Of a stretch of 64,000 bases of DNA, positions 25,401 through 64,000 are shown piece after piece. The DNA is from Callaeas wilsoni (lineage: Eukaryota; Chordata; Aves; Passeriformes; Callaeidae), in NCBI GenBank assembly GCA_013398955.1, contig VWPU01002897.1:1-64000 (forward strand), read 5' to 3'. Under the pieces are notes generated by a model. The model saw only the letters and a list, made by a program, of their open reading frames with translations, was not told the origin of the DNA and did not search any database. The position numbers were made by a program, and so were the translations under genes. Position 1 is the first letter of the stretch. Each line of letters begins with the position of its first letter.

Positions 25401-28319
25401 AAAATAGATAGGCAACTACGTACCCGTGTGAAGACAGTCTCATTGTAGAAGGTGCTTTGTGGGAAGGGGAGCAGGTTTTTGCATTTCCTGGGCATGGAGG
25501 TGGGATGGAGAGAGAGCCCTTTCTTGCAAGTACTGTAAATTGGCCACTGTGTTCAGATGGGGTCGTGAAATCTTGGGAAGAGTTACAGAATTCTCCTGAG
25601 AGTAGGTCTGTCCATCATGGGCAGAGTTTACCTTTCTTAGGAAGAATGACATCACCTAGAAGTTTTCTTTGGTTTTGACAATACTCAAACATTTAGGAGG
25701 GAATGACATTAAAGACACCTCTTGGTTGCATGACTAACCTGTAGTTCAGTAAAGCTCACACTTAGCGTGATATGGTCCTGCCTTTGTATGGTGGGCAGGA
25801 GATGCGGTTTTCAGGAGCCTGCTGCAGAGAGAGGAGTTGCTCTGGGAGAGTCTCAGCCTGGCCGACAGCTGATGTACAAGAGCTGTTCCCCATCTGCTGA
25901 GGCCAGCTGTGGTACTCAGCTTTTGGTGATGGGAAGGAGAAGTGTTTGGCCATGTTTGCAGTCACAGCTCCTCTGCTGAGGCAAAGCACCAGGCTGCCAA
26001 CCGGGGTACTCTGTTTCAGCTCTTAAGGTAAAAATCCTATGCAACATTAAACAAATGCAGGAAAAAAGGGAAAAAAAATGTAGCGTGCTGAGGCATATGG
26101 GACATGAGCAAAGGCTTTCTTGGCACTGCTGTTTTTTGTCATTTCCATTTCTCTTATCAGCAGATATGTGAATGGGTACCACTTTGCCACACATAGGGTA
26201 TAACTTCACGTAGGCTCTAGTAGGTCACAGCTGAGTTTCCTGTGAGGAGGGGTTTTGTTCAGCCTTGTGGCTATTACAAGATGTGATCTGATTACTTGTA
26301 AGATCTAGGCCTTGTTTTCACTTGAATGTGGGCAGAAAAACATGGCTTTGGGCAGTAAAGGAAGCAGGACTCTTCCTTCTGAAAGAGGGTCTGGGCAGGA
26401 CATTGGGACCCTGCCCTTCCAGGGAGTGTGCACTGTACACTAGACTGGGACAAACTCCTGACCATTTATGTTTATGAAACATACAAAACAGAAAAAGGCT
26501 CTGTTGGTTGTTGTTTGTTTTTTTTTTCCTACACAGGATAGCCATGTAATTCACCATCAGACCAAGGTAATATCTGCCCTTTCATTTGAGCTGAACATTG
26601 TAAATCTGTCCTAGGCAGCCCTGTGCACAAATCTTGTCAGATTCGCTGTGCTAGCTTACAGGGTAGGTGAGATAATTATAATACACACATTAATATAATC
26701 CTTGTCCTGTGAATTACAGGATGTCTTACATCACAGGACAAGCTTCATGTCCTGGTAGAAAAAATAACTGTGTGTGTTTTCCCTGCCTCCCCTCCCCTCT
26801 TATGAGCATCTCTTTCCAGCTGAAGTTGCAGACCATATCAATTCCCAGTGCCATGGCAGGAGGAGGAGAAGAGTGGGTACTCTCCCACCTTGGATTGTGT
26901 GATCCAGTTCAAGAGATATGGTCATAGCATGCAAAGTGAGTTGAGCTGAATGGGCCTTTTTCTGTCCCCTGGGAGATCCTCTAAACTGTTAATCTTAACT
27001 ATACTTTGGGATCTTTTGAAGTTAAAATTTCTACCTAATCTGTATCCAGAAAAGATGCTTAAAATAATATTTTTTAACATGAAGAGATCTAACACTCCAG
27101 TATTGAGTGGCTGGTTCAAAACTGCCATTGCAACTTGAATTCAGCTCGCTTACACATAATCTGTTACATGTTTATTTATGTAGCCACATGTGGTTTTGCT
27201 TTCCCTTCAGGCAACCGTTTCATTCACCCCATGGCTGGCTGGACTGTTTCAGTTTGCTTTGTTGTGGTCAGCCATGAGGACCATCTCCTCCTCAAAGCTG
27301 CAGGCTGGCATTGGTCATCCTCAGTGGTCCTTGAATATAACAAGTTCAGTTGTTGGAAGGAGATGTATTTACAGCTCCAGTGCATCAGATGAACTGTGAG
27401 AGTCTGTTTTATCAGCAAGGAATTTGGGAGAATGGCATGGTGAAAGGCTGTGGAGTGTGAAAGCAGTGAGAGGAGGGCCATCATTCTGTATCAGGGGCTG
27501 CAGACAGCCTCTTTGCCACCACAGCAGCTTTCTCTTCCCACCAAGGCACTCTCTCCAATCATGAAAGGGATTGCAGCTTTATGATGAAAAAAATGAAAGT
27601 CATGGGCAAGCAGCAAAATTCCCTCAATTTGGTTTAGTTACTTTTCTGGATCTCTTAAATGGAAACTAATTCTGAATGTCAGTGTGATGCAGGCACTCCC
27701 CATGAAAACCTGAGACCTAGCCATAAAGGACTGTCTTACCTTACCTTTGCGGTGCCTTAACTTCTTGTAATTTTGACCTCAATGGGACTGGATCATGGCA
27801 GCCCAAGTTCTGACGATGCTTGATTGGCTCTCTAATATCTTTGTATCTCACCATAGATAAGCAGAGTGGAGTAAGATACCATCAAGCATTAATGACTCCA
27901 CTGCATGACGTCTCAAAGAGTTTAAGCTGAATGCTGTTCCTTAAGACCATAAATGTCTTGTGACACCTGACAAGTGCTCTCATTCCCTGTTTAACTCGGA
28001 ACGGTTGAAACGCCTCAATATCTGAGATCTGACGTCAAGGAGAGCAGAGATAACAAGCTGCTTTCCTAGAGATGCTCACTATCTTGCATTAGCCAGAGGA
28101 AGGGGAAAACACAAGACCACAGCACTGCCTCAGTTGTGTTTCTTTTCAGATTCAGTGAGGAACTTTTCCCCTGAATTAATACTTATATATTGACATGATT
28201 GAAGCTGAAGTCCTTTGGTATTCCTTGTCGCTTAGGATGCACTGTATGTGAAGAAGAAATTCTTCAAGGTCACAGCCTAGCTTTTCAGTCCTGTATGGGG
28301 AGACTTTATGAGTAAGTGG

Positions 28320-28760
28320 CTGAAATGCAAGTAAAATCAAGGGTTTCTTTCACTGCTTCCTGTGGGTGGACAGGTGTTCAGCCATCCCCGGGAAAGCAGG
28401 TCTACATCATGCAAAGCAGTTTCTTGGGAAGGGAAACACTGTAACTCCAAACGTCTCCCCTTCCTCCTTCTTCCCTCACTTTATATACTGAGATGATGTC
28501 ATATGGTCTGGAATATCCCTTTGGTCACTTTGGGTTGCCTCTCCCAGCTGTGTCTCCTCCTAATTTCCCATGCATCCCCAGTCTCCTTGCCAGTGTGGCA
28601 GTACGAAAAGCAGAAAAGGCCCTGGCTCTGTGCAAACACTGCTCAGCAATAACAAAGCTATCTCTATATTATCAACACTGTTATCAACACAGTTTCAAAA
28701 CATAGCCCCATATGAGCCACTGTGAAGAAAGTTAACTCTATGCCAGCCAAAATAAGCACA
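28320..28760 (-). mobile_element. ERV-L-type avian LTR, antisense to TEC
   Basis: On the minus strand the LTR starts TGTGCTTATTTTGGCTGGCA at 28760. It then shows the features of a common avian ERV-L LTR: GTTAACTTTCTTC, a GCTGAGCAGTGTTTGCACAG box, GACCAAAGGGATATTCC, and a TATA box (AGTATATAAAG, 28479-28489). The 3' part fades near 28320 after GGAAGCAGTGAAAGAA, and the usual R-U5 end (TTAAACTGTCTTTATCTC) is missing or unrecognisable, so the copy is truncated or decayed there. The right flank is not purine-rich and no internal retroviral sequence adjoins. A related copy sits in intron 4. Confidence 0.8.
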
Positions 28761-29068
28761 CCTATCCAACATAACAGGGTGAGAGAGTCTGGAATCACAA
28801 GATAAGCGCGCTGACCTTGCCAACACCACTGCTTTGCCGTGCATGGGAATGGTAGTACAACAGCTCAGCTGAAATCTAAATGGTTGTTCATTTTGTGTTC
28901 GATCTCTTGCACTTGTTTTGTCGCGGAGGGGATGTATCCTGGTGAAAACAACACGGGAAAACTTGACAAATGGGAACTTGGATGTTTTCTGTTCCCCACT
29001 CACTGCCTTGGGTTTTTTCTGCAGAAGGCAATTCTGACCTGTAACTTTAGATATATTGTTTAGATATA

Positions 29069-29154
29069 GATAAATGTTACTTTTTCACACCTACTGACCG
29101 CTGTCAATTGGGACTAGTCAGTTGCTCAGTAGGTGTGAAAAAGCAACATTTATC
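29069..29154. repeat. Near-perfect inverted repeat / hairpin
   Basis: Arms 29069-29097 and 29126-29154 are complementary at 28 of 29 positions, and the single mismatch would be a G-U pair in one RNA strand. The 28-base loop contains a weak further CTG/CAG stem. Total span is 86 bp. No target duplication is visible outside the arms. It could be a miniature palindromic transposon, a pre-miRNA-like hairpin or a structured regulatory element. Confidence 0.9.
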
Positions 29155-32100
29155 AAGTGACTTTATAATACTACCTCAAAATAAAGACTTTGAAGGTAAA
29201 TACATCCATTAGTCAACAAGTGAGATGGGGCCAGTAGTTCATCATCTGAGTTAATGTCATGACTTTGTCTTCAGCAGAAGTTCTCATTTTTGTTGAAGTG
29301 TTTCTTACTATGTAGCTTCCACAGAGTCTAGCAGGTGGAGAACAGGTAGTTCTTTAGTAGATGGAGAACAAGCAGTTGTTTAGGGAAAAAAGGTCTTGAA
29401 GTGTTTGGAAAGAGAAATAACTGAGGAAGTATTAGTCATTCCCTGTGCATAAAGGCAGTTATATTTTGTATGTATTTCAGTATTTTAGTTAGACCGTGTC
29501 AAAAGAGTGTCTTGAATACTGAAATAAATTGAGCTTATTTTTGGTATAATATATCACGTGGTTACCTGAGATTTGAGAAAACAAGTTCAAATTATGCAGG
29601 AAGTGAATTAATTTGACTCCTTTATGGTAGTTAGAAGGAAGGATACCCTCAGGCACTGTTGATCTATTTTCTTTTATATTTTTCTTTCCCATAGATTTGA
29701 TTTGTATTTCTCATATGTGCAGTTTTGTGTACAATAGCAATTGTCCTCCTACTTGATAGTGAGCTTTAGGATTCCTTAACAGAGTTAGGTTCAACCTCTG
29801 ATTTAATAGAGCTTTTATTTTTCCAGCCCTCTAAATCTTCAGCTTTCTGGAGAAGTAGGAAAATCTTTTGCAGAAGCATCACCCATTTTCTTTGCCAATC
29901 TCATCTTTGCCCATTTCTTTAGTAAGTGGATGTTACTGTTTCTCTTCCCTTCTTATGGGCAGGGGATTTTTGTAAAAAAGGCTGAGGCAGCATTCTGCTT
30001 TACTAAACGTCCACCCAGTGCCGCAGCCAGTGGGGTACTGGTGGAGTAGCCTTGGTCTATGTAGAAGTGAAGCATACAGACTCTGCTCTTTAGGAGCTTC
30101 TGCTCTTCCAAACCAATGTCATGCCAGTTTGGAGTTAGTTCTTCCATGTCCCTCTCTAGCCTTACTTGGAAAACACTTGCCAGAATAAAGCGGATTGTTT
30201 CCTTTCAAAGGTGCATAAACGTGTAAGAGGGACCAGTGTACTACATACCTCTTCCCAGTTCAGACCCTGTCCTTCCCTTTCTGTTCTTGCTTTATCTTTC
30301 ACTTTTTCTCTGTCAGGTGAGGGTCAGTTATATTTGTGCAGGTAAACCAAGCCAATATTCTTCACCTGACCTTTATGCTGCACAAGTGAATTAAGCAAAT
30401 CTCTTTATGCTCTGCCTCATCTTGCCAGCTACAGTCAAACTCCTTGCAGCATCCTTATGTCCTGGTGATAGCACCATAGAGGGCAAAAACTGCTGGATGT
30501 CAGCAGAAAATAGTTTGCTATTTTCACTCTGCTTTATACATGGTATTTAGAATAAAAATAAACCTGACTTATGAAGTCTGGACCTGGGAAAATCTGCTTT
30601 CTCCCTTTTAAGGGTTAATATAAAATACTGAAGTTTCATAGTCTTTTTTTTGGTGCCTTGCTTTCCCATGTCCCAAACTAATTTTCGGCTTTATTGTCTT
30701 GCAGCAAAGAATATTACAAATGATAGAGGTTGTCAATCTGAATAAACTGAATAGTCAAAGACTAAAAAATAGTCAAAGCAAGTTTATAAATATTGCAAAT
30801 TTTTTGTGTGGGAGAAATAAGAAAAGCTACAAGTTCTCAGCTCAAGAGGAATAAGTAAAAATATAAGAAGTTGTTGAGGATAGTGCAAATTGATCAGTCC
30901 ATCTTTTGTGCAGGATCCCATAGCATTGCTAACTTTAACTTAGTACTAAATAATTTCAAGGAAAAAATGCCCATGTCAACATATTTTCTACATCATGGAT
31001 GGTAATAATGTAATTTTTGTTTCATAAAGCAGAGGTTTCTTTCCTAAATAATTTAGTTGTGAAGAAGATGCTCTGTAAAGCTGTGAAAGGATAACTTAGT
31101 AATTGGAGTGTACGGCTTGCAGGAAATCGCAGTAAGGAGCAATAGCTGAGTTTCTAAATGTTTTGGAGATGTGTACGTGCCATTCTTCTAAATCATCATT
31201 GTAAGGAGAAAAGAAACCCTTTTGGTGCTCTTACCATTTTTCCTGAGCTGTTCTGTGCACTTGGGCTCCACTTCTCTTTTGCAATGGTTGATGAGCTGCT
31301 GCTCCAGTTTGGTGTGATGAACCACCTCGATGCCAGCTGACTCTGAGAGGGACCATCACTTTTCATCATTTACTTCGCTTACCCCAAGTACCTAAGTTAG
31401 AATGCTAAAAGGAAACAAATGCTGTATTTTGTAAAATGTATTGAGCCTGTTCTCAAGAGATTTTAGAAAACTGGTCGTGATTGTGATAAAATACTCCTTC
31501 TATGTGTGTACGTGAGTACCTTTCAGCTGAATAAAGGATATTTTGCAACATCACATGGTCTCAGAATCTCCAGTCAGAGTTGTCACAGAGCTAACCCTTA
31601 GCCTGTTTACTTTTAAACCTAAATTTCTTACAGGCAAGTATGACTTTTATTTTCACAGGATTTGATTATATGTAAAATTAGCCATTTACTGTTTGGCTGA
31701 TTTTCAAAGAGAAACTAATCTTTTCCAAACCTTTGGCTATAATTTTGAAATCTATTAGAAAGTCATCCCCTCAAATTACATTTCTCACAGTTAAAAAAAA
31801 ATCCAAACTTGCATATGATAGAAGTGTTTTCTGAGAGTCTGCTGTTTAAAAAAAGTAACGAGGGAAAAAGTAAGTCTAAATATTTTTTACTTCTCCTATT
31901 TCTGGAAATGATACATTTCATATGTCATTACAGTATTTTTCCCTGAATTTGAATTTTAAAATTATGACAGATTTTTGCTAAAATATATTTCTTTTATATT
32001 TGCATTTCTGTGGAATTTACGTTTTGAACAGCGATTAATAACAGTTGTATTTTATTTTTTGGAGTTTGAATTTGCAGCCTTAGATGTGGGGCAAAAAGGC

Positions 32101-35100
32101 AATACAAGAGCGTATTTTGCAACCCCTGCTTACACTGAGTAGTAATTATTCAAACAAGCCTGTGCTGGATACTTATGTAAATAACTGTTCACATGTAACT
32201 CAGTTCATAGTTTCGTGATAAAGCAACAGAAGCTCCAGCAGAAAAAACAGGGTAAGAAGTTCTTCTTTTCTTCTGCACTGACTCTGCTCTCTACCCAGAG
32301 GAGCACTGTGCTGCCTGTTCACTTGTCCCACTGCAGACATTTGCAGGGACACAGTATGAGCTTGATCAGCAAACTGATCTGACTTAATTAAAATGAAGGA
32401 GGAAAAATATTCTGAAACTTACAGATTTGAGGAAGGATTACAAGGTACCACTTGGGTTTTTAAAATTGACATTTTGATTGATACTTTCAAAAATTGAAGT
32501 AGTGAATATTCTATATTTTTTTTTTAATCTTCTGCCCTAAGAGGTATATTTTCAATGTTAAATAACCAGATCTGGAATCGATGTGGGTGTGGATTGATGT
32601 GTCCCAAATCTGAAAAAGAGCAGTTGTGCACGATGCATGAAATCCAAGTCAGAAGGCTGAGGATGCTGATTTGTTAGAGGGATTGTCTGTCTTGAATGCC
32701 CATCAGCTTAGCAGTAAGACTTTGCACTGAAGGACTCAAATTCCTAGGGAAGCGTTACCATCACTAAGGAGGTGTTGAAACTCAGAAAACAGTTCCACCT
32801 TGCTTTTATTTTTATTTTCAGCCACAAATATTTCCTCCTATGTATCATTCTGATAAGTGTATTTTTCAGAATGTTTTTTCTTGTGACCCCCTCCATGAGT
32901 ATGTGTGATACAGAGATTTGTGCCTTAAAAAGTGACAGTTACTTGTTACATTTGGGTGAGAGAAGCCCTGATCAGACTGGATGCACTTTCTCTTTTCTAC
33001 TCACTAGAGCTTGCACTGGGAGTTTCATATATTTATTCAACTTTTTGCATGTTAAAGGTGCTTACAGTCCAGCCGGCTTATGGTGACTAATTGTCTCAAT
33101 AAACAAACACAATCCTGGAGCTGGGAGTGGGAACCAGAAGATATGTGGGGTGGGTAGTGTTGCAACACCTGAGCTTACCACATCACTTAGTGGCTCAGTT
33201 TTCCCCGGAGAAAACTGGGAAAGGTGGCATGCATAAGAAGCTCTGTCTACAAGTGAAAATGTACTGTATGCATTTGGACCAGTACTGACTTACAAGGCTT
33301 ATCTGAACAGTTGTTTTCATTTGTTGTGAGGAAGGTGTATGGTGACGTCATGGCCATAGCAGTTAATACTTGTATAATGTGAACATGGGAAACACAAGCT
33401 GATGCAGATATTTTGATACTTAAAGTTGAGAATGTTTTTCTGCCCTGAGTGAAGCTGAGAATCTGTAACTCTTTCTGATTTCTGCCATAATTCTGAGTCT
33501 TCAGCATCACTGCAAATTAGATCGTATTTGTTGTTGTGTAACTAAGGTTGGCAAGGAACAGGGCAATTCCTTGGCACAAGTCATATTGTGAAAAGTTTAT
33601 ATTGGGTGTCAGCCCAAAACTCCCACAGCTGTTTATAAGAAGATAACAATGTGTCATGCAAACAGCTTCATGTTCTGAGGGATCGTCTGGGAACAATGGA
33701 GTATTTGGGGGGAAGCGGGGGCAGGGAAAATGTGCAGAAGAAGTCTAAAACTGTACTGAAGAAAAGTAGTGACATATGGGTTTGATAAAAGTTAAGTGTG
33801 GCTGTTACAGGGACTTCTTAATGGAGTACTGCTATTTTGAAAAAGAATGTTCAGAATAATAGGTGAGGGTTCGGTTATCCTGAGCCTTATTTATCGAAAC
33901 AGAAATGTATCTAGATCCATTGACTTGGAAATAACCTCAAATAAAACAGGTTTCTGTGACCAAATGCAGATTCAAAGGCTCATCTTGTGACCTGGGAAAC
34001 TGGTTCTAATCTGCTGAAATCTTCATAGAGGAGAGAATTCAGTGTAGCAATGAAGTGCTCACATCGACTGATTACATTACTGATGTTTTTATTTTTTAAC
34101 TCAAATTTTGTCAAAAGGATTTTTTTGGTTCTTGTGTCACGTTAATGTAACCTGGTAGAGAAATGAAATATATTAGCATTATCGGTATTGAGATTTGAAA
34201 TCATAGTTAACTTTGAATCCTTCTTGCGCTCTCTAATGCAGCACTTCAGGGATCTCTGAGTTCACAGTTTATAAGATGGATAATAATCATGTTTTTCTTA
34301 AGTACAAGCAGAGAATTTTTACTATTGAGAACAGTAGAATTGTTTTGAGTGGGGGAGCCTGTGATGGGAACCCTTAAAGTTTTTTGTGCATTAAGCTGGT
34401 CTGAAAGTTAATACTGACTTTTAATTTTTTGAACAATGCTTGTGTTTTCAGTTTATGGTAGTATTCTTCCTTCTGCAAGTGCCTTTAAGATTGCCAATTT
34501 ACTTTTAGAAGGGCAGCTTTAGTAGTTAAATAACATATCCAAGACAGTTACTGATTAAAAAATATCTACCTTTTTCCCAGAATGCCATATGACAGATGAC
34601 CAACAAAATGTATGTGTGTATGCATATCAGAAGAAGAGAAATAACAAAAAGAGATTATTCATAATAATCACCATTTTCAGTCCAATCATCATCTTTTAAG
34701 TATGCATCCTAGCCTGGTCTTATTTTGTAGTTCCATTTAAACCACCAAATATTTTTTTAAACATATGAAGAGGTATTCCTAGGAAAGAAAAGGATATTTT
34801 AAAGCAGATAACAACTACTTCCAGCTGTTGAGATAGCAGTAGTATGGGATATGAGAGCTCAGGTGGTCAAACCAAGGAGTGAAAAGTAGTATCAAGACTA
34901 GACTGGAAGGCAGAGGGTGTCATTTAATGTATTGTGACAGCAATTAATTGCTCACAAAATGATACACACTACAGTGAGTTTGTTTACATTTGATTTTTAT
35001 TAAAAATTAAATTGCGTAAGGCAATGTTGTGAGGAGGTTTGTGGTTTTTCAAGATTCTCTGCACAATTCTGTGAAATGTACTGTTTTGTCCATGCTGAAG

Positions 35101-36109
35101 TTCTGTTGCCTGCAAAGAAAAATATGCATGCCATTTCCCCTGTGAATTCTGAAATACTCTAAGTAGTAAAATAAGTGCATAAAGTAAGCCCTGTGAAAAA
35201 TGAATTATTGTTTTGTTTTACTCTAGGGCTTTGGTTTGGGTTATCCCCCGCACCCCTTCCACACAGTTGAGAGATTGTTCACAGTCACTGGTGCTTCAGC
35301 AGATGCTGCTGGTTCTTCTTCAAGCCTTGGCTTCAGCTCCAGCCGTGCTGCTCCAGCCTGAGTTGCTCTCCAGGTCTGTGCCTGCGACTTCCCCTGGCTT
35401 TGGAGCACAGCTTCAGGCAGGGCTCGAGTGGTGCCATGGGCAGGGCTGGCAGAAAGTGAGCAAAGGGAAAGGGAGTGGGGACAAAGATTTCTGGAACAGC
35501 TGCTCCACGATCTCTCCCACACCTTTCATTCCTGCCTCTGTGCCACTTCATTTAATGAGTCTGTGCAGGCAGCTGCCTGTGCTGCATGATGAAATGTCTG
35601 GTTAGATCCCTTCCCTAACCTGCTTCCCAGCCCGGCAGGAGGAATGCCTGCACCTGCACAAGGCAGGGTGGCATGACAGGACAGTGGTGAGTTGATGAGG
35701 GAGGAGGTCAGCTGCGTTTAAGCTGGCATCATTGCAAAGAACAGAGAGATTGCCTGACTGTGTCTCTGGCAGGACCCTGGAGTCAGATTTGCAAACAAAG
35801 TAGCTGTGGGTGCATCGGTTTTTATGTACTCCTAAGTTTGTCCTACAGGTATCAGTCATGGTGTAGAACTCAAAGGAGCTTGACATTACTGAGTGACCAA
35901 AACCATCTGAATTAAATTGCTTGATTTTGATGGTCAGCCTGAAGTCTTTCTAAGGAGAAGTTGGAAGGCATATGCTTAGCAGTTTCTGAAAAATAAGCTT
36001 AAGTTCTTTGTTCTCAAACTGGCATCTTCTAAACAACCATTTGTGTCTGAAAATTTTCATTAATAAAACTGGGGTAAATTTTCAAAATTACTTTTACTGA
36101 TCCATCTTA

Positions 36110-37110
36110 TGTACAAACAGTTGTAGTAAATGGGGTTGCATCAGACTGATGACTGGTCACTAGTGGAGTTCTTCAGGGCTTCATTTTAGGTCCAGCACTC
36201 TTCAACAGCCTCATAAACAACTTGGATGCAGGATCAAAAGAATACTAAATAAGTTTGCCAAAAATACTAAATTGGAAGGAGCTGTTGACTCCCTCAAGGG
36301 CAGAAAGGCCCTGCAGAGAGACCTGGACAAATTAGAGAGATGGGCAATCACCAACCAGATGAAGTTTAACAAGGTCGAGTGCTGGATTCTGCACCTGGGA
36401 TGGGGCAACCCTGGTTGTGTGTATAGACTGGGGAATGAGAGGCTGGAAAGCAGCACTGTGGAAAGAGACCTGGGGGTCCTGGTTGATGACAAGTTGAACA
36501 TGAGTCAGCCATTCTCTGGCAGCCAGGAGGGCCAACCACGTCCTGGGGGGCATCAGGCACAGCATCGCCAGCTGGGCAAGGGAGGGGATTGTCCCGCTCT
36601 GCTCTGCAGCCTCACCTTGAATATTGTGTGCGGTTTTGGGTGCCGCAGTGTAAGAAAGACATTAAGCTATTGGGGAGCATCCAAAGGAGAGTAACAAGGA
36701 TGGTGAAGGGTCTAGAGAGGAATCCATATGAAGAATGTCTGAGGACACTTGGTCTGTTCAGTCTGGAGGAGTCTGAGGGGAGACCTCATTGCAGTTACAA
36801 CTTCCTTATGAGGGGAAGAGGAGGGGCAGGCACTGATCTCTTCTCTGGTGACAGGACTGGCCTGAAGTTGTGTCAGGAAAGGCTTAGGTTGGATATTAGA
36901 AAAAGGTTCTTCACTTAGAGGATGGTTGGGCATTGGAACAGGCTCCCCAGGGAAGTGGTCAAGCACCAAGACTGACAGTTCAAGGAACATTTGGACAATG
37001 CTCTCAGAGAAATGGTGGGATGCTTGTGGTTGTCCTGTTCTGGGCCAGGAGTTTGACTTCAATAATCCTTGTAGATCTCTTCCACACAGGATCTTCTATG
37101 ATTTTATGAT
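36110..37110 (+). mobile_element. CR1 LINE, sense to TEC, 5'-truncated
   Basis: About 1 kb of sense CR1, from the reverse-transcriptase core (VLQG...[10 protein letters not shown]) through the conserved [30 protein letters not shown] and [16 protein letters not shown] stretches to the 3' end. It terminates in a TTCTATGATTTTATGATCTT tail, the CR1 3' octamer repeat. The catalytic box reads FAKNTKL in place of FADDTKL and there are stops, so it is inactive. Confidence 0.9.
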
Positions 37111-37565
37111 CTTCAATTTTGTATATAGAACTCTTTTGCAAATGACATTTATACATGCACAGACCATAGCAATTAAAACTTCTATATAGGTTAGAAACTT
37201 CTATGCAGGTTTGTGGTGAAGAGCAGTTGTACACTGCTGTTTGCCTGGAGCACATTTCAGACTTCTCACCCATATTCTCTGTGACATAGGCTGCAGCGTA
37301 CAGGCTGCAGCATAAGCAGGGCCATCCCAGTCACGTACAGCTTTTGGCTTCCTGGGAATGTGCCAGTGCAGCCCTCAGCTGAGCAAAGCCTGAACTTTTT
37401 AGTCTAATAATTAACTTCTGTAAACTTCCAGATGCTTAGGGTGAGCTCCAGCTTTCTGTATATTCAGGCAGTTTCATTTATAAGTAGAAGCTCTTTTTGT
37501 TACAGAAATCTCCAGTTCTGTGATCCTCCAAAGATCTGGTAATGTTTTATTCCTCATCTTCACAG

Positions 37566-64000
<26,435 letters not shown>

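Larger units (their letters stand above)
22164..37565 (+). other. TEC: TEC intron 1 (about 15.4 kb)
   Basis: Mostly AT-rich unique sequence between the CpG island and the first coding exon. Named contents: an antisense ERV-L LTR (28320-28760), a hairpin (29069-29154) and a sense CR1 (36110-37110). The parts 22426-28319, 29155-36109 and 37111-37565 hold nothing I can identify. Alternative 5' exons cannot be excluded. Confidence 0.6.

Noticed and set aside
36272..36694. 140-codon + frame as a host gene
   Set aside because: CR1 ORF2 remnant with a ruined catalytic box.

Overview
The window is vertebrate nuclear DNA, almost certainly from a bird. The evidence is the many CR1 LINE fragments with the avian 3' end, LTRs of an avian ERV-L type, long AT-rich introns with GT-AG junctions, and CpG islands only at promoters. 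The one protein-coding gene I can support is TEC, a cytoplasmic non-receptor tyrosine kinase with PH, BTK-motif, SH3, SH2 and kinase domains. It lies on the + strand and runs off the right edge. Fourteen coding exons (numbered 2-15 here) join in consistent phase to 512 complete codons plus two bases of the next (about 81% of the family's usual ~630 residues). The final base of the window falls at the intron 15 acceptor, so the activation-loop tyrosine and the C-lobe lie outside.

Layout. 1-240: the edge of a CpG island, probably the promoter of a neighbouring gene to the left (SLAIN2 is my guess, from mammalian gene order only). 240-21900: intergenic DNA with several CR1 copies, a 627-bp nearly all-purine AAGAG microsatellite, a CR1 split by a well-formed solo LTR, a second LTR-like block, an old LINE relic and two CTCF-like motifs in divergent orientation. 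21900-22425: the TEC CpG-island promoter and non-coding exon 1. 22164-37565: intron 1, with an antisense ERV-L LTR, a near-perfect 29-bp-arm hairpin and a sense CR1. 37566-37747: exon 2 with the start codon and two small uORFs. 37748-52030: intron 2, with three antisense CR1 pieces. 52031-64000: the rest of TEC in short exons, with a sense-oriented ERV-L LTR 68 bp after exon 4.

The TEC protein keeps every residue I could check for zinc binding, phosphotyrosine binding and catalysis: His120/Cys131/Cys132/Cys142, the SH2 FVVRDS arginine, Lys399, Glu414, Thr443, Cys450, Asp490 and Asp508. The main departure is exon 6 (41 bp): it fits phase exactly but lacks the first proline-rich motif that mammalian TEC has there.

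I found no prokaryote-like system and no convincing new protein-coding gene. The points most worth a second look are the changed exon 6, the uORF ending one base before the TEC start codon, the isolated hairpin at 29.1 kb, the sense LTR in intron 4, the nested solo LTR and the large purine tract.
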